A stretch of DNA of 64,000 nt, taken from Holacanthus passer (Eukaryota; Chordata; Actinopteri; Pomacanthidae). The stretch spans positions 12,886,501 through 12,950,500 of the forward strand of contig JAFREQ010000012.1 of the NCBI GenBank assembly GCA_025331565.1. Reading direction: 5' to 3'. Below, one piece after another: positions 35,583 through 47,750 of this stretch. The notes below the pieces were generated by a model. It had not been told where the DNA came from. It saw only the letters and a list, made by a program, of their open reading frames with translations, and did no database searches. Every line of letters starts with the position of its first letter. The stretch's first letter is position 1. The translations under genes were made by a program, and so were the position numbers.

Positions 35583-38500
35583 TAATTTAGCATGCTAATA
35601 AACACACACAAACACAATCTTAACATGCTCAAGAACCCACACAAACACACACAGACATTTATGAATATGCAGTGCTGACTCCCTCTCATGAGGAACGTAG
35701 GAATGTGCTATTATTTTTTTAATTAACTCTCAATGTCACACTGCCCTTCAACCTCGCCATCTATTAGCAGCTCTCACTGTGACTGAAGCTCTTCCCCTCT
35801 TTCTCTCTGCGAGCTTCTTTCTGTTTTTGTTGTTCGCTATTTCTTGCCTCTTGAATTTCCTGTGTTTTACAGTAGTATCACCTTGTTAAAGCCGGCTCAT
35901 AAAGGGCAGATCCACAAATGCATTCAAAGCTCTTGACAGCTCACCGGCATAATTTAACACAGGCTTTGTGTTTCTAACAAAGCCAAGGGAGGAATGGTTT
36001 ACATTTTTTCATTCTCTTCATCCCATGAGACTGCAATAAGCATAACATTAGAAGCTTGAGTTCTTATAGTAGAGCACAAGAAACTAATAATGAGTGGTGC
36101 AAGTGTCAGAGCTGTACAGTAACGCCTGACTACTTTCATGTGTCCGCAGAGAGAAAAGCGCAGGAAAATAATAAGAGTGGATGTGGAGGGAATCTTGCTG
36201 AGAGTAAATTAGTGTGAGAAGAGGAGTAGAGGGTTATATCCTCTTGTGATCATGACTTACAGCGGGAAGGTCAACAGCAGCAGCGATGCTCAGAAGCGTG
36301 TGAACGTTGGGGCGATGGTAGATGCTGACGTCATGTTTTGGCCCTGTGTGGCACAGACGGACGTACAAGGTTACACGGTGACACAAAGGTAAACACAAGG
36401 CTGAGAGATGGAGACAGAAAAGTCAGCTGACAGAATGAATCGCAGCTTTCAATGTCTCTCTCACGCTGTCAGTTGTTGGTCTCTTTTTATCTCTGTTCCC
36501 TTCTTTCAGATTTATTTTTTAATTTTGACAACTCAGTGGACTTTTGTTGGCAAGATGTCAGGGTCCGACTTAATTAAATTGTCACAAAGAATTTAAAAAA
36601 GCCTATTACAGTTTTCCAGAATCCAAGGTTACCATTAGTTTTGTCCACCCAAAACTCCCAAAGGTTTGAAATTACAATGATTTAGACAGAGAAAAGCAGC
36701 AAATCCTCACATTTGAGAAATTGGAGCTAGTGAATCTTTGGCACTTTTCCTTGATACATGACCTAAATGATCAATTAATGAAATAGTTGGTAACAACTTT
36801 TCTTAATTTTTACAGCACAACAATACATTTAATGTGAACTGCAATAATGTTGTATATCAGTATTAATGAATGCAATAAACACAAAACCAAAAATATCTGT
36901 TGACAGTAATGCTTAGTACTATTTTGTTTGTAGTTTTTTGTGATTAATAATTTTTTTAAGTCGGTTTACAGGTTTAGGGAGAACTACTTCTACTGAAATT
37001 AAATTATTAATAAATTACCTGAAGACTACAAGTTTGGAAAAAAAACAAAAAAAAAAACATCAGCAGGTGTGACGTTAGAAAGTTTACCTATTCTCCGCTT
37101 GAGGCTACATTAGCTGCTGCTAGCATATTTTTTTTATTGCCAGCTGTTTGAGTTGCATTATGGGTAATGTAAGCGCCACGTGTTTACAAGTAAGAGGAAT
37201 GTGTGGAATGAAAAAGACAATATTTACCGATTGTCCATGATGAGTCTGATAATGTTATAGGAGTGAGATATATTGTTGGAGTAATGGAGCGCATTCAAAA
37301 ACGACAGTTCCCCTTCTGACCACTAGATGGAGCCAGTTTTTATTTCATCACTTTTGTCGGATAGTAGCAGCCTTTGCTAATCTTTGAGTAGCATTAAAAT
37401 CATTTTACAGGTGGGAGGAAATAAATGAAGCGATTTCGAGGTAAGTTGATATCATATATTACCGTACAAAATACTGTACTAAAACACCGTACTGTGTAAA
37501 AGGCGAACCTGACTTTATGTTACGATAATAATGTTGTAGCTAGTAGAATTAGCTTGCTGTAGCACGAGCTAACTAGCTTAAATTTTTCGCTGGGGTTGAC
37601 TTTTTATGTCGGTAATTAAAATATCAATGATAATAAAGTTATAATTTTAAAAAAGCACCTCAATTGTTCCACCGTTCTAAAAGCAAAAATAATTTCTGTA
37701 ATTGTTATGTAACTTTATGTTGCGGTTAAAGTAAGAGCAACATCAAAATTTGATCATAAAGTTAATCTTATGCATAAATACCAAGTCTATATAAATGAAA
37801 ATGACATGTGAAGTTTCCCTCTTTTGGGAACAGTATTATTATTTTTATTATCATTTGATTAGCCTCTAAATGTGTTTACTTAAGTATACTTCTTGTGTAC
37901 ACATCATATTAATATTCACATTATGTATATATTGAAATAAAATAGACATTGTTCTCAAGGGGGACATCTTACCCAGGTTTACCATACTACTATTTGATTC
38001 CTGTTGTAAAAATGTCAATTGAGTACAGAGCAAAGTTTACAACCCATCTAAGATTACTCAAACTAATGCAAAACCTACTCTGGGACACTGATACTAGAAT
38101 ATACTGTATGTGATGTTAATGGATGAGATAATGCAGAAATACACAAGTCATTTACAAAACAAAAACATACTGGAGATGCTGTTGATTAGCAGTTTAATTT
38201 TTAAAAAATGGTTGTAAAAATAACTATTTTGCTATTATTTTGACAATAATCTTCTAGTTGTCTTTGCAGGACATAGCATGGGAAGTGAAACAAATCTTTC
38301 CCTCTCTGTGAGCAGTACACTGGTTCCTGTTACTGTCACTGGTTTTGATGGCGCCTGGTGCCAGAGCCTGTTTGATGATGTTGATGGATTAGTGCTTTGG
38401 TGTTAATGTGTAGTGCAGTGATAGTGGTGGTGGTGGTGTTGTTGAGGTTGTCTGCAGTGGAGGACATGAGACAGAACAGGAGCAGAGCTGCTACCACATC

Positions 38501-41500
38501 ATGCTAGAGACAACTGATGAGGACCAGGTAAAGACAGGAGGACCAGAGGCTCAGTTTTATTTTTTGCTGTTAATGAAACAGTCCTGTGTTCTTCTGTGTC
38601 TTTTTTTCTTTAATCTCCACAAGTTATTAAAGTGGATCTGTTGAATATTTTGATTGATTTTTCCACTTTTCCAGTTATGGCTTTGATGGATTGGTTGTGC
38701 AACTAGTTGAAGTGTGACTGTTTGTGGTTTGTGCCTCTCACACTAGACGGGGATATGTACTATATTATAAGAATATTAAAAGAATATAGAGAACAAATGA
38801 CTGTAGTGTATATAGCGTATACGGTATATTAAACATGGTGTTATATTTCTATCAAATAGGATTCTAGCCAACTTCTATAACCAAACATGTAATGGACCAA
38901 CAAAAATCAACTTAATTCCCAGATAAATCATTTTTAGTAGATTCTAACTTCGAAACAATTGAATCGTGCAGTCTGTCTAAATTAGAATTTGCCTCATATG
39001 CCATTTCCTTGCATAAAACACAACAAGACATTCAACAACTTGCTATTATCAATTGTCGTCGTTATGTTCTTTATGTATTATTGAAACGCACAAATCATTT
39101 AAATTCTGAGTCACAGCTCAGGTTTTATTTATATGCATGGGTTTCTACAGTTTGGCTGCAGATGAGAGGTTAATGTAAGATTAAATGGCCTTAGTATTAT
39201 AAAAAGCAATGATAACGAGAGATTGAAACCTTGACAGATTAGACCGCATAGCGTACTTATATTATGTGCCTTTACACACCAGAAATAAAGACAATGCATG
39301 AGAGACACATTTTTTAGATAATTCATTTAACTTGTGAGGAATAACCAGAAGATGACATTCAAACCATTTGGACCATTCAGCTAATGGGAGGTAAGTTTTC
39401 TATCCCGCCAAAAAATCTTTAAATGCTTCCTGTGATTTAAACAGTTCCACATCATGGTCTTGCCTTTAATAGCCACCTCCATTATTCTGGCAGCAAACCA
39501 AGCTAAAATAAACAAATGGAGTAATATTCAACCAGGTCTTTGTGTAATACCGCATATTTGAAACTGAGAATAGTGGTTTGCATTTCTTTGTTTTGCTCAT
39601 CACTGGTCTACTGTTAGCTCTGGTTTTACAAGTACAGCATGAGTACAAGGGTAATGCAACAAACATTAGTTGAGCTCATAAAAGCTGTTAGTGGTGGAGC
39701 ATTGTTCTGAATAACAGTTTGTGGTTTGAAGTGTTTAGTGAGGTTTAAAATAACGTGCTACATGATTTAGAGGCATCGAAAGTTTTCTAGAGCCTTTAAC
39801 AGTGTAACTGCTGGCCACCTGCTATGTGGTGTATTCATGTATTAATTATAAACTTCTATATCAGTCACTTTGTCATGTGGTTGTAGTGACTCATGTATTA
39901 CAGTGGACTGGTTGTGTAAAGCAGTTTTTATGCACTCGCACTAAGGAAAATCTTATCAGAGGATGGTAACTTAGTGTCATAATGTGATTGTTTAAACATT
40001 TTCACATCAGATGAGACTGTAGACTGTTGTTGCACCTTTATTTTAATATTTTTGTATGTAATTATGGGCTGTTTGCTGAGCTCTCCTTCTGGTCCTCTGG
40101 TCCTGGGCCTCTTGCGTGGATGTGTCAGCTCTCCTTTCCTGTGTGAACATGAGACAGAAATGTGTGGCAGCCAGCGCTCCTTATGATTTAGCCTCTTGCT
40201 TTGCTGTGTGGTGGGATGCATGTGATCTGTAGGTTTCGGTTGCACATCATAGCTGCACCTGGATCTGCAGTATTTTACAGCTTCTATGGTTTTAACGAGT
40301 GTGGTGCAAACTGATCACACTGGATTACAGGGTGTTTTCTGACCATGTGAGTGTGTGTGTGCGTGCATGCGGCTGTAGGTGTAAAGTGCATACATAGTCG
40401 GAAGGGGAAGATGTGGAATGTCCTCTCTTCCAGGATCTCTTCCTCTGGCTCCTGTCCAGCCCCTGCCTCCTCTCGGGGAGGGGTTTTTCCGATCTCTATG
40501 CCCGTTTTGTCTATTTCTGTCTGCCTGGGTATTCAGGTTGGTGTGTATCCCTTACACACACGCCGCACATTCCCCATCTCTTTCTCGTTATCTCAAGACT
40601 CTTTGCACTGGATCTAGTTTTATCCTTCTTCCAAGTCTCAGTTGTCAGAGGTATTTCTCCTTCTCTTTCCCTTCTCTCCTATCTGGCATCTTGTTTTCCT
40701 TCCCCACAAGCCTGAGAGGCCCAAGAAACATATGATTTCTATGACTTTTTGTTTTATAGTGATTGTCGGTGTTTCCTCTTGTTTACAGCTGTACGGTGAG
40801 TACAGGGAGCAGCTGGGGAACTTTGCCCGACGGGAAGCTGCCCGTTTGCTGACAGAGAGACAATGGAGGAGACAGGCAGGGGACAACACCACAGCCACCG
40901 CCCGCAAAGGGCACGGTCGGCGGCACCATCACCATCACCCCGTGACCTTGGAGTCACATCACAGCCACGCCTCTTCTTCCAAGAAGCCTCGTCCCTACTC
41001 CAAATGCCAAGGTGACCAGTTACACTGTTCTCACACATTCAAGTGCTTTATTCTAAGAAGATGCAAACTGTGGTGACAGTTGCCATGGCCACACTTCAGT
41101 GGCTGTCATGACACCTCATGTGGTACCCAGCAAACAAAGGTGGAAATTAATGATATGAGACATTTACCTTAACTAAATACAGTTTCAAGGCCCTGGCAGT
41201 TCATTTATGTTTTTGTGTTTCTTTTTTGTGAAACCTCATAAATTAATCACACTGCATTCTGGAGAGAGCAGCCTTAATCTGATGGCTTCAGTTACTGGTT
41301 ACTTTGCACATTATGATTTTACATGCAACACGATGAGCTCATAAAATATGATGCAGTGCGATAGTTTAATTAGGCTGCCACACAGAACATGAGGTGGTTG
41401 GATTTAGCACAACCAGGACTGGCTGGTTTTAGACACACTGAGGTCATGAGTCAAAAGTTCCTTGAATTTTTATATTTTATTCATCATTCAACTCTTCAGT

Positions 41501-44500
41501 TATATTTTCTGTAAATTTTATTCCTTAACCCTTCATGCTACTTTCTACATATTTTGATGGCTATAGTTACTTTTTAGATGAAGATTTTATATAAAACATG
41601 TAAACCTGTAAAATATGATGCATTTTTATAAATTTAACTACCAACAGCACAATAAATGGTTAAGATTAGCTCCAACATGACCGACTCAACAGTAAAATGT
41701 GGCTTACACACAGAGTGCGTCAGCAAAAATAATCGGGTGATAATATATAATATATATATAGTAATATAGTAATATATATAGTAATATAACACATTGGGGC
41801 ATTTTCTGCATTGAGCACTTTTACTTTTGATGCTTTAATTAATTTTTCCTAATAACACGTACGTAATATTTTGGATTCAGAACTTTTTAATTTAATTTAA
41901 TTGATTATTTTCACAGTGTGCTATTTTCTTTTACTTTTACTTAAGTAGAAGAGCTGAATACTTCCTCTTACCCTGCCTGGACAACCACCAATAAAACATT
42001 GTATAACTCCTTGTCTACATTAATGGATCAGTAAGTTAACACTCTGGAAAAGTACTGGTCTTCAGAATGAGTACTAGATGTTGTTAATTACAGGTTGGAC
42101 CTAATATTGTGAACACCTGTACGATCTAATGCAAACCTGACACAGTTACTACTTAATTGGGAATATATTGTTCCGTTTATGTTGACACTGTGTCAGAGGT
42201 TGACTCAGCTCTCTGGTAATTGTGGTGGTGTTGTCTTCTGTATTGTAGGATGTTCGTGTTAGTTTGTTACCCACCTCATGAACACATTTTTGTTACTCGT
42301 ACCTTGTTTGAGGATTGGCTGGATTGCATTGTACTGGTATACGTAAAGAGGTACTCCACTGATTTTACAAAGTCAATTTACTCATCGCAGGGAGTACTAC
42401 AAAGCCTGCAGGTGTTAGATAATACCTGTTGTCGCTCTGTAGGAGCTTTGTCAAGTGTGAGAAAATTGCTCAATGGATATCACTTTAGTAATTTTGCAAA
42501 GGCCTCTATTGAATATCAAAATCGTGTGCTGTTAGACTACAAAATTACAACAGATAGCCTGTATTATAAACTGTGAGGGAAAAGTTTGAAGGTTTTACTC
42601 TAGGTAGGGAAGCCAAACAAAAGAGTTGACTTGCATTATCAAAAGTGCAGGATTCAGTATATTTGGGCAAGACCCAGACAAGAGATTCAAAGTCAATATA
42701 TCTCATCCTGTGCTGCATCAAATTTTACCATGCTGTTTCCTTCAGCATCCCTAAAACCTCTTTTCCACAGAATGCACATACATCCATTTGTAAATCATCA
42801 AACACACTTCTATGATGAGCTATAGCACCGTCACCATTTCCATAACCTCACTCACTGATTCCCTCTCAGGCATTGTTACAATAACCATCAGTAATTAAAT
42901 CAAGAGATAAATGGATTCAAGATGAATCATTAATTTTTCCTCTCTGTCCCAGATTGTTTGGCTCGTGTGCGGCGGTACATAGTGACCAAGATGGGGGAGG
43001 ACTGGATATTCCTGGTTCTCCTGGGGCTCACTATGGCTCTGGTCAGCTGGAGTATGGACTACGCCAGCGCCAAGAGCCTGCAAGGTAAAACAGGCCAAGG
43101 TCAAAGGGATTATTACTGTCAGATTTGCAGTGTGATAGTACAAGGTTCTGTTTCTATTGTTTGCAATTATTCAGTTTATACTCCTGTGGGTAGTGCGCTG
43201 CTTCTGCCCTCTTTTCTTTTTCTATTTCTGTCATTTTTCTTCTTTCAGCCTATAAGTGGATACATGGGGAGCTTAAGGGCAATGTGCCGCTCCAGTACCT
43301 CGCCTGGGTTACCTATCCCATGATCCTTGTCACATTTGCCTCCCTCTTCTGTCACCTGGTTTCCCCACAGGCCATCGGTAAGCTCTCCATCACCTGTCAG
43401 CCTCTGTTATTCTCTCTCAACATCTGTTTTTTACTCTTTTTACCTCATTTTGTCTGTTTTCTGGTTGTAAGATTGTAGCTTTTAACCACTCTTTCTTGAA
43501 TGACTGCACTCACCATCTTTCTTCCCAGATGTCTAGTCTCCTTCTCCATCTTTCCATCTCTGTTTTTTCTACAGGTTCTGGTATTCCCGAGCTGAAAACC
43601 ATCCTGAGAGGAGTAGTCCTGAAGGAATATCTGACCCTCAAAGCCTTCATAGCTAAAGTCGTTGGGCTGACTGCTGGCCTGGGCAGTGGGATGCCAGTGG
43701 GCAAAGAAGTAAACAAACCCCCCTTTTCATCTCTTTACTATCTGTTTTCTCTGTATCTATCACTGTCCATTGATCCTGCATCACTGTCATCCTCCGTCCT
43801 CTCTTTTTTCTTTCTCCACGACTCCATCCGCTCTTTCTCCAAGCTTGGAGGATAATAAATCATCTTCTGTCATGTTTTTCCTCTCTCCCTCCCCTCATGG
43901 GATTGAAGCAAATTATTCAAGTCCTCAGCAAAGGAGTGCATTCATTTTCCCCATTACAGTAGCAGGGCAACTGTCACATCCACCAATTATACAATGATTT
44001 ATCTGTTCTGATACAACGTCCCAGTTTAGACTCCCTGTTTTACAGACAACGGTCAGTGTCTGTGTAGATAACGCGACATGTCGCTCATCTGTGTCAGTGA
44101 TTCCTCCTGTCACCTCCAGGGTCCATTTGTCCACATTGCCAGTATCTGTGCCGCCGTGTTGAGTCGATTCATGTCCATCTTCTCTGGAGTCTATGAGGTA
44201 AGCCAAGGCCCTGACCAAAACAGACTACATTACCCATAAGCCTCATGTTCTTGCTTGTCCCAGTCAATGCACTAATGAAGTTGTGGAATGCAGTATTTCC
44301 ATCATAACTTGCTCTGTTGTTGTCTTTAGTGTAATCACAGGGTTCCCACAGGCCTGAAAAATCTTTATTTTTAAACGTAAGGAAATCAATTGTTTTGATT
44401 TTTAGCCAGTTATTAACAAAGCTCAAGGGGCAGTCAGCGGGTCAGTTCACCACTTTGGTGCAGACTGACAAGGTACATATCATAACAACTGTTGGATGGA

Positions 44501-47359
44501 TTGCCATCAAATATAGTAAAAAATATTCCTAGTCCCTAGTCAGTATTTTCAAAGTCAGCTGAGCCTAATCTAAGAAGTTGAACATTTTACCATTTCACCT
44601 GCTAATCAGCTTCACATTGTTAGCATGCTGACTTTAGCATTTAGTTCAAAGTACAGCCTCACAGAGAGATGATGGCTGTAGACTCTTAGTTTTGTTTAGA
44701 AATTAATAGGATGACCTTGGAAATATTATACACAGGTCTTCTATTCTATCAACACTTTTAAAATGACTTGAACATCATCAACAACATTTTAATTTACAAA
44801 TGTTTGAGTTTGCCAAATATGCCAACTTTGAGTCTTGAAATTCATTGAAAGGTCCTTGAATTCGATGCAGAGAAAGTGGGAACCCTGTGACTGTTGCCTC
44901 CCATCTGTCTCTCTCCCACCCAGCTCATGCCCTCCCCTCCCCTCTCTTTTCTCTTGTGTCTTTGTTTTGGCTCGCCCCCTCGCACCTCGTCTGTGTTTGT
45001 GTCTCACTGTATTAATAGTGTGATGGTAATGTCTGGCATGTGTATTAACAGTGACCTCCCATATCCCTGTCTCCCTCTTTCCCTACTCTCTCTATCTTCA
45101 CCTCGGCTGTCTCATTCATCCCTGCTCCCTGTTTGTGTCACCGCTCCCCCCCTCCCCATCCGTCTCCATTTTTAACCTTTAACCCCAGAATGGCACCCAT
45201 AACCAGGACCTGTTGGTGTGTGCGTGTGCCGTGGGAGTGGCCACCTGTTTTGCTGCCCCCGTGGGAGGCAAGTCCCACCCTGCTCTGCCCCCCTGCTCGC
45301 TCAGGCGCAAGTCCCCGCTCAGCTTTGTCCTCCTGAAATAACAGCAGTAACACATGGAGGTTAAATCTGACCTCAGACCAGTGCCCTGCATAACAAGTGA
45401 TGAATCGAACTGAATATTTAAACATCCAGATTTACCTGTTAATAATATTGCAGCTGAGCCCGGCATTATAAAGTTCTACTCAAGAGGAATAGTTTATAGA
45501 AATGTTGAACTATTCCATTGAACCTTACCTCAGATCAGTGTCCAGCATCATAGTGACAGATTCAACAAGAATTAACATTTATTACAGATTAGCTGCCAGC
45601 AACACCGTATATTAGTCATGAATTGTCAGGTTCTTCAGAGTTTTTCTGAAGTAGTAAGTTTCAAAGCTTTCAGTGTCCCCACTCCTTTCTTAGTAATTGT
45701 GATTTTTACAATGTTACTGTATATAGAAACTTATAATTCAAGGTCATGAATAATCAAAGGCAATATTTTATGTCTGCTACCCATATTTTTTCAGTCTGCA
45801 ATCAGCTGCAGGGATCTGTCTCTAAGGACGATGTGACCACTCAGTTTGTTTCCTGATTGCTTAATTGCTTCCTCTAAGTCTGATTTCTCTCATTGGCATG
45901 TGCATCCTCTGCTTTATAGCCTCTTGATGTGAATCCCCTCCTCCCCTTCTTTATCACTTTTTTACCACACTTCAGGAAGCATTATTTATTCACTTTATTC
46001 CATTTTGCTTCCCCTCTGTCAATTCTCCCCCTGTGGTTCCCCATTTCTCCATTACGTCCTCTCCACCTTGATCTTTTATTCTCTCTTTCTCCAACTCACT
46101 CTCCTGTCTTTCTGTCTACGCCCTCATTCCTCGTCACCTTCATGTTCCCCCTTCATCATCTCACGCCTTTCATCCCTCATTGTCTCTCTCATCCCTTTAT
46201 TTCCCTCTTGTTTTTTCCTCTCCCTCCCTGTTTTCTGTGTCAGTAGAACCCTTATGGTTACACAGATATTCTGACTGTTGGCTGTGCCGTGGGGGTGGGA
46301 TGCTGTTTCGGCACTCCATTAGGAGGTACTGTACAACTTGCACACTGCCTCATACAATCAAAACTACTGCACCAAACATCCGCCTGTACTGGATCATACT
46401 GTGCTGAGGCTGAACATGCACTTTTTGAGTACCAACTGAAATGTGTCAGCCGCATAGGGTATCAAAAACTAGTCTTGTTTGCATATTCTTTGTCAAGATA
46501 TTTCGTGATTTAGTTTGTTTTGATTATTTTAGTGTGTATTTTATTTAGGCAAAGATCATGTACTGCTGCATGCCTTAATACAACATGTTAGTCAACCTCA
46601 TTCCCAACCTGTCAAATACAGCAGCTTGGTCAGTGGCCCAGCAGCTAGCATCATTTCTGGAGCTGCCCCTCTACAATAATGTTTTGAATTAAAATTATGA
46701 TGATTGAGCAACAATTAATCTAACCTCTAATTGGTGCTGAGAAGAGAATATGTAAATAGACATAACAGCCCTACTGCTATAGCTTTTCATGTCCATCTCA
46801 ATGACAGAGGGCCGGAGGCATTTTCCTTTAATCAACAGAAAACTAATTGTCAGCAGCTTTAATAATTGATTGATAACCTTAATAATGTGCTGCTTTAATG
46901 TTTGTTTTCTATAGTGGAAAACATGTAATTGATTGTTGGTCAGACAAAACTAGAAATTTGAATAGATCCACTTCTACTTTGGGACATTGTAACAGACATT
47001 TTTCTATAGAACAAACTTTTACTCAATAATAAAAATGTCTACAAAACATCCTTCAGCATAAGCCAAAAAAACATTCATAAACCAGTTTTCAATCACCAGA
47101 GAAAGAAAAAAACAGTTATAGTCCTTAAATATGTTTTATTCCATCCTTGTCTTTCGTTCAACTGTTCTCATCTTGTTCAGAATAATGTTTCTGATGGCTC
47201 TGATGTTTATTTTATTGCTTCACATGCTGATTATGCCCCTGTGTGTGGGTGTGTGTGTGGTGTGTGTGTATTCACTCCCTGTGGTTCTCCTGTTGTGTAT
47301 AATTACACCCTCAGCTTCAAGTGTTTTTGGACTCATTCTGCTTATTTAACTAATTTCTG

Positions 47360-47408
<49 letters not shown>

Positions 47409-47707
47409 CTTCCACGTTTCCACTCTTTCTCTTACCCTCCTCTCCTCCTTCTCCTCTCCCATTTCTCACACTATCCATCCTCATTTTTCCTCTCCTCTTT
47501 AATCCCTCCTCTCCCTCTGTCCTTCCTCCTCTCCTCCTCTCTCTCTCTCTTCACCACCACCAGGGGTGTTGTTCAGTATTGAGGTCACGTCTACCTACTT
47601 TGCGGTGAGGAATTACTGGCGGGGGTATTTTGCCGCCACATTCAGCGCCTTCATATTCAGAGTGCTCTCTGTTTGGAACAAGGATGCTGGTGAGAGGCAG
47701 GGCACAC

Positions 47708-47750
<43 letters not shown>

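Larger units (their letters stand above)
29446..40788 (+). other. clcn1: clcn1 intron 1 (11.3 kb)
   Basis: Holds microsatellites, one MITE-like element (33100-33302), one fish-repeat remnant (33548-33665), an AT-rich repeat remnant (36640-36800) and one possible alternative first exon (34735-34941). I find no other convincing exon. 40390-40740 is a CT-rich stretch before the exon 2 acceptor whose open frames are compositional artefacts. Confidence 0.6.

Noticed and set aside
40413..40735. Three overlapping open frames before clcn1 exon 2
   Set aside because: CT-rich pyrimidine tract; hydrophobic Leu/Ser/Pro composition arises from base bias and no homology is seen.
45189..45267. Exon 7a as a mere cryptic or pseudo-exon
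   Set aside because: It is fully open, in phase with both neighbours, the same length as 7b, and keeps the ClC core residues C-A-V-G-V, C-F, P and G-G. Chance or decayed sequence would not do all of this.
45929..46274. Open frames rich in Leu, Phe, Ser and Pro between exons 7a and 7b
   Set aside because: Pyrimidine-tract artefact upstream of the exon 7b acceptor.
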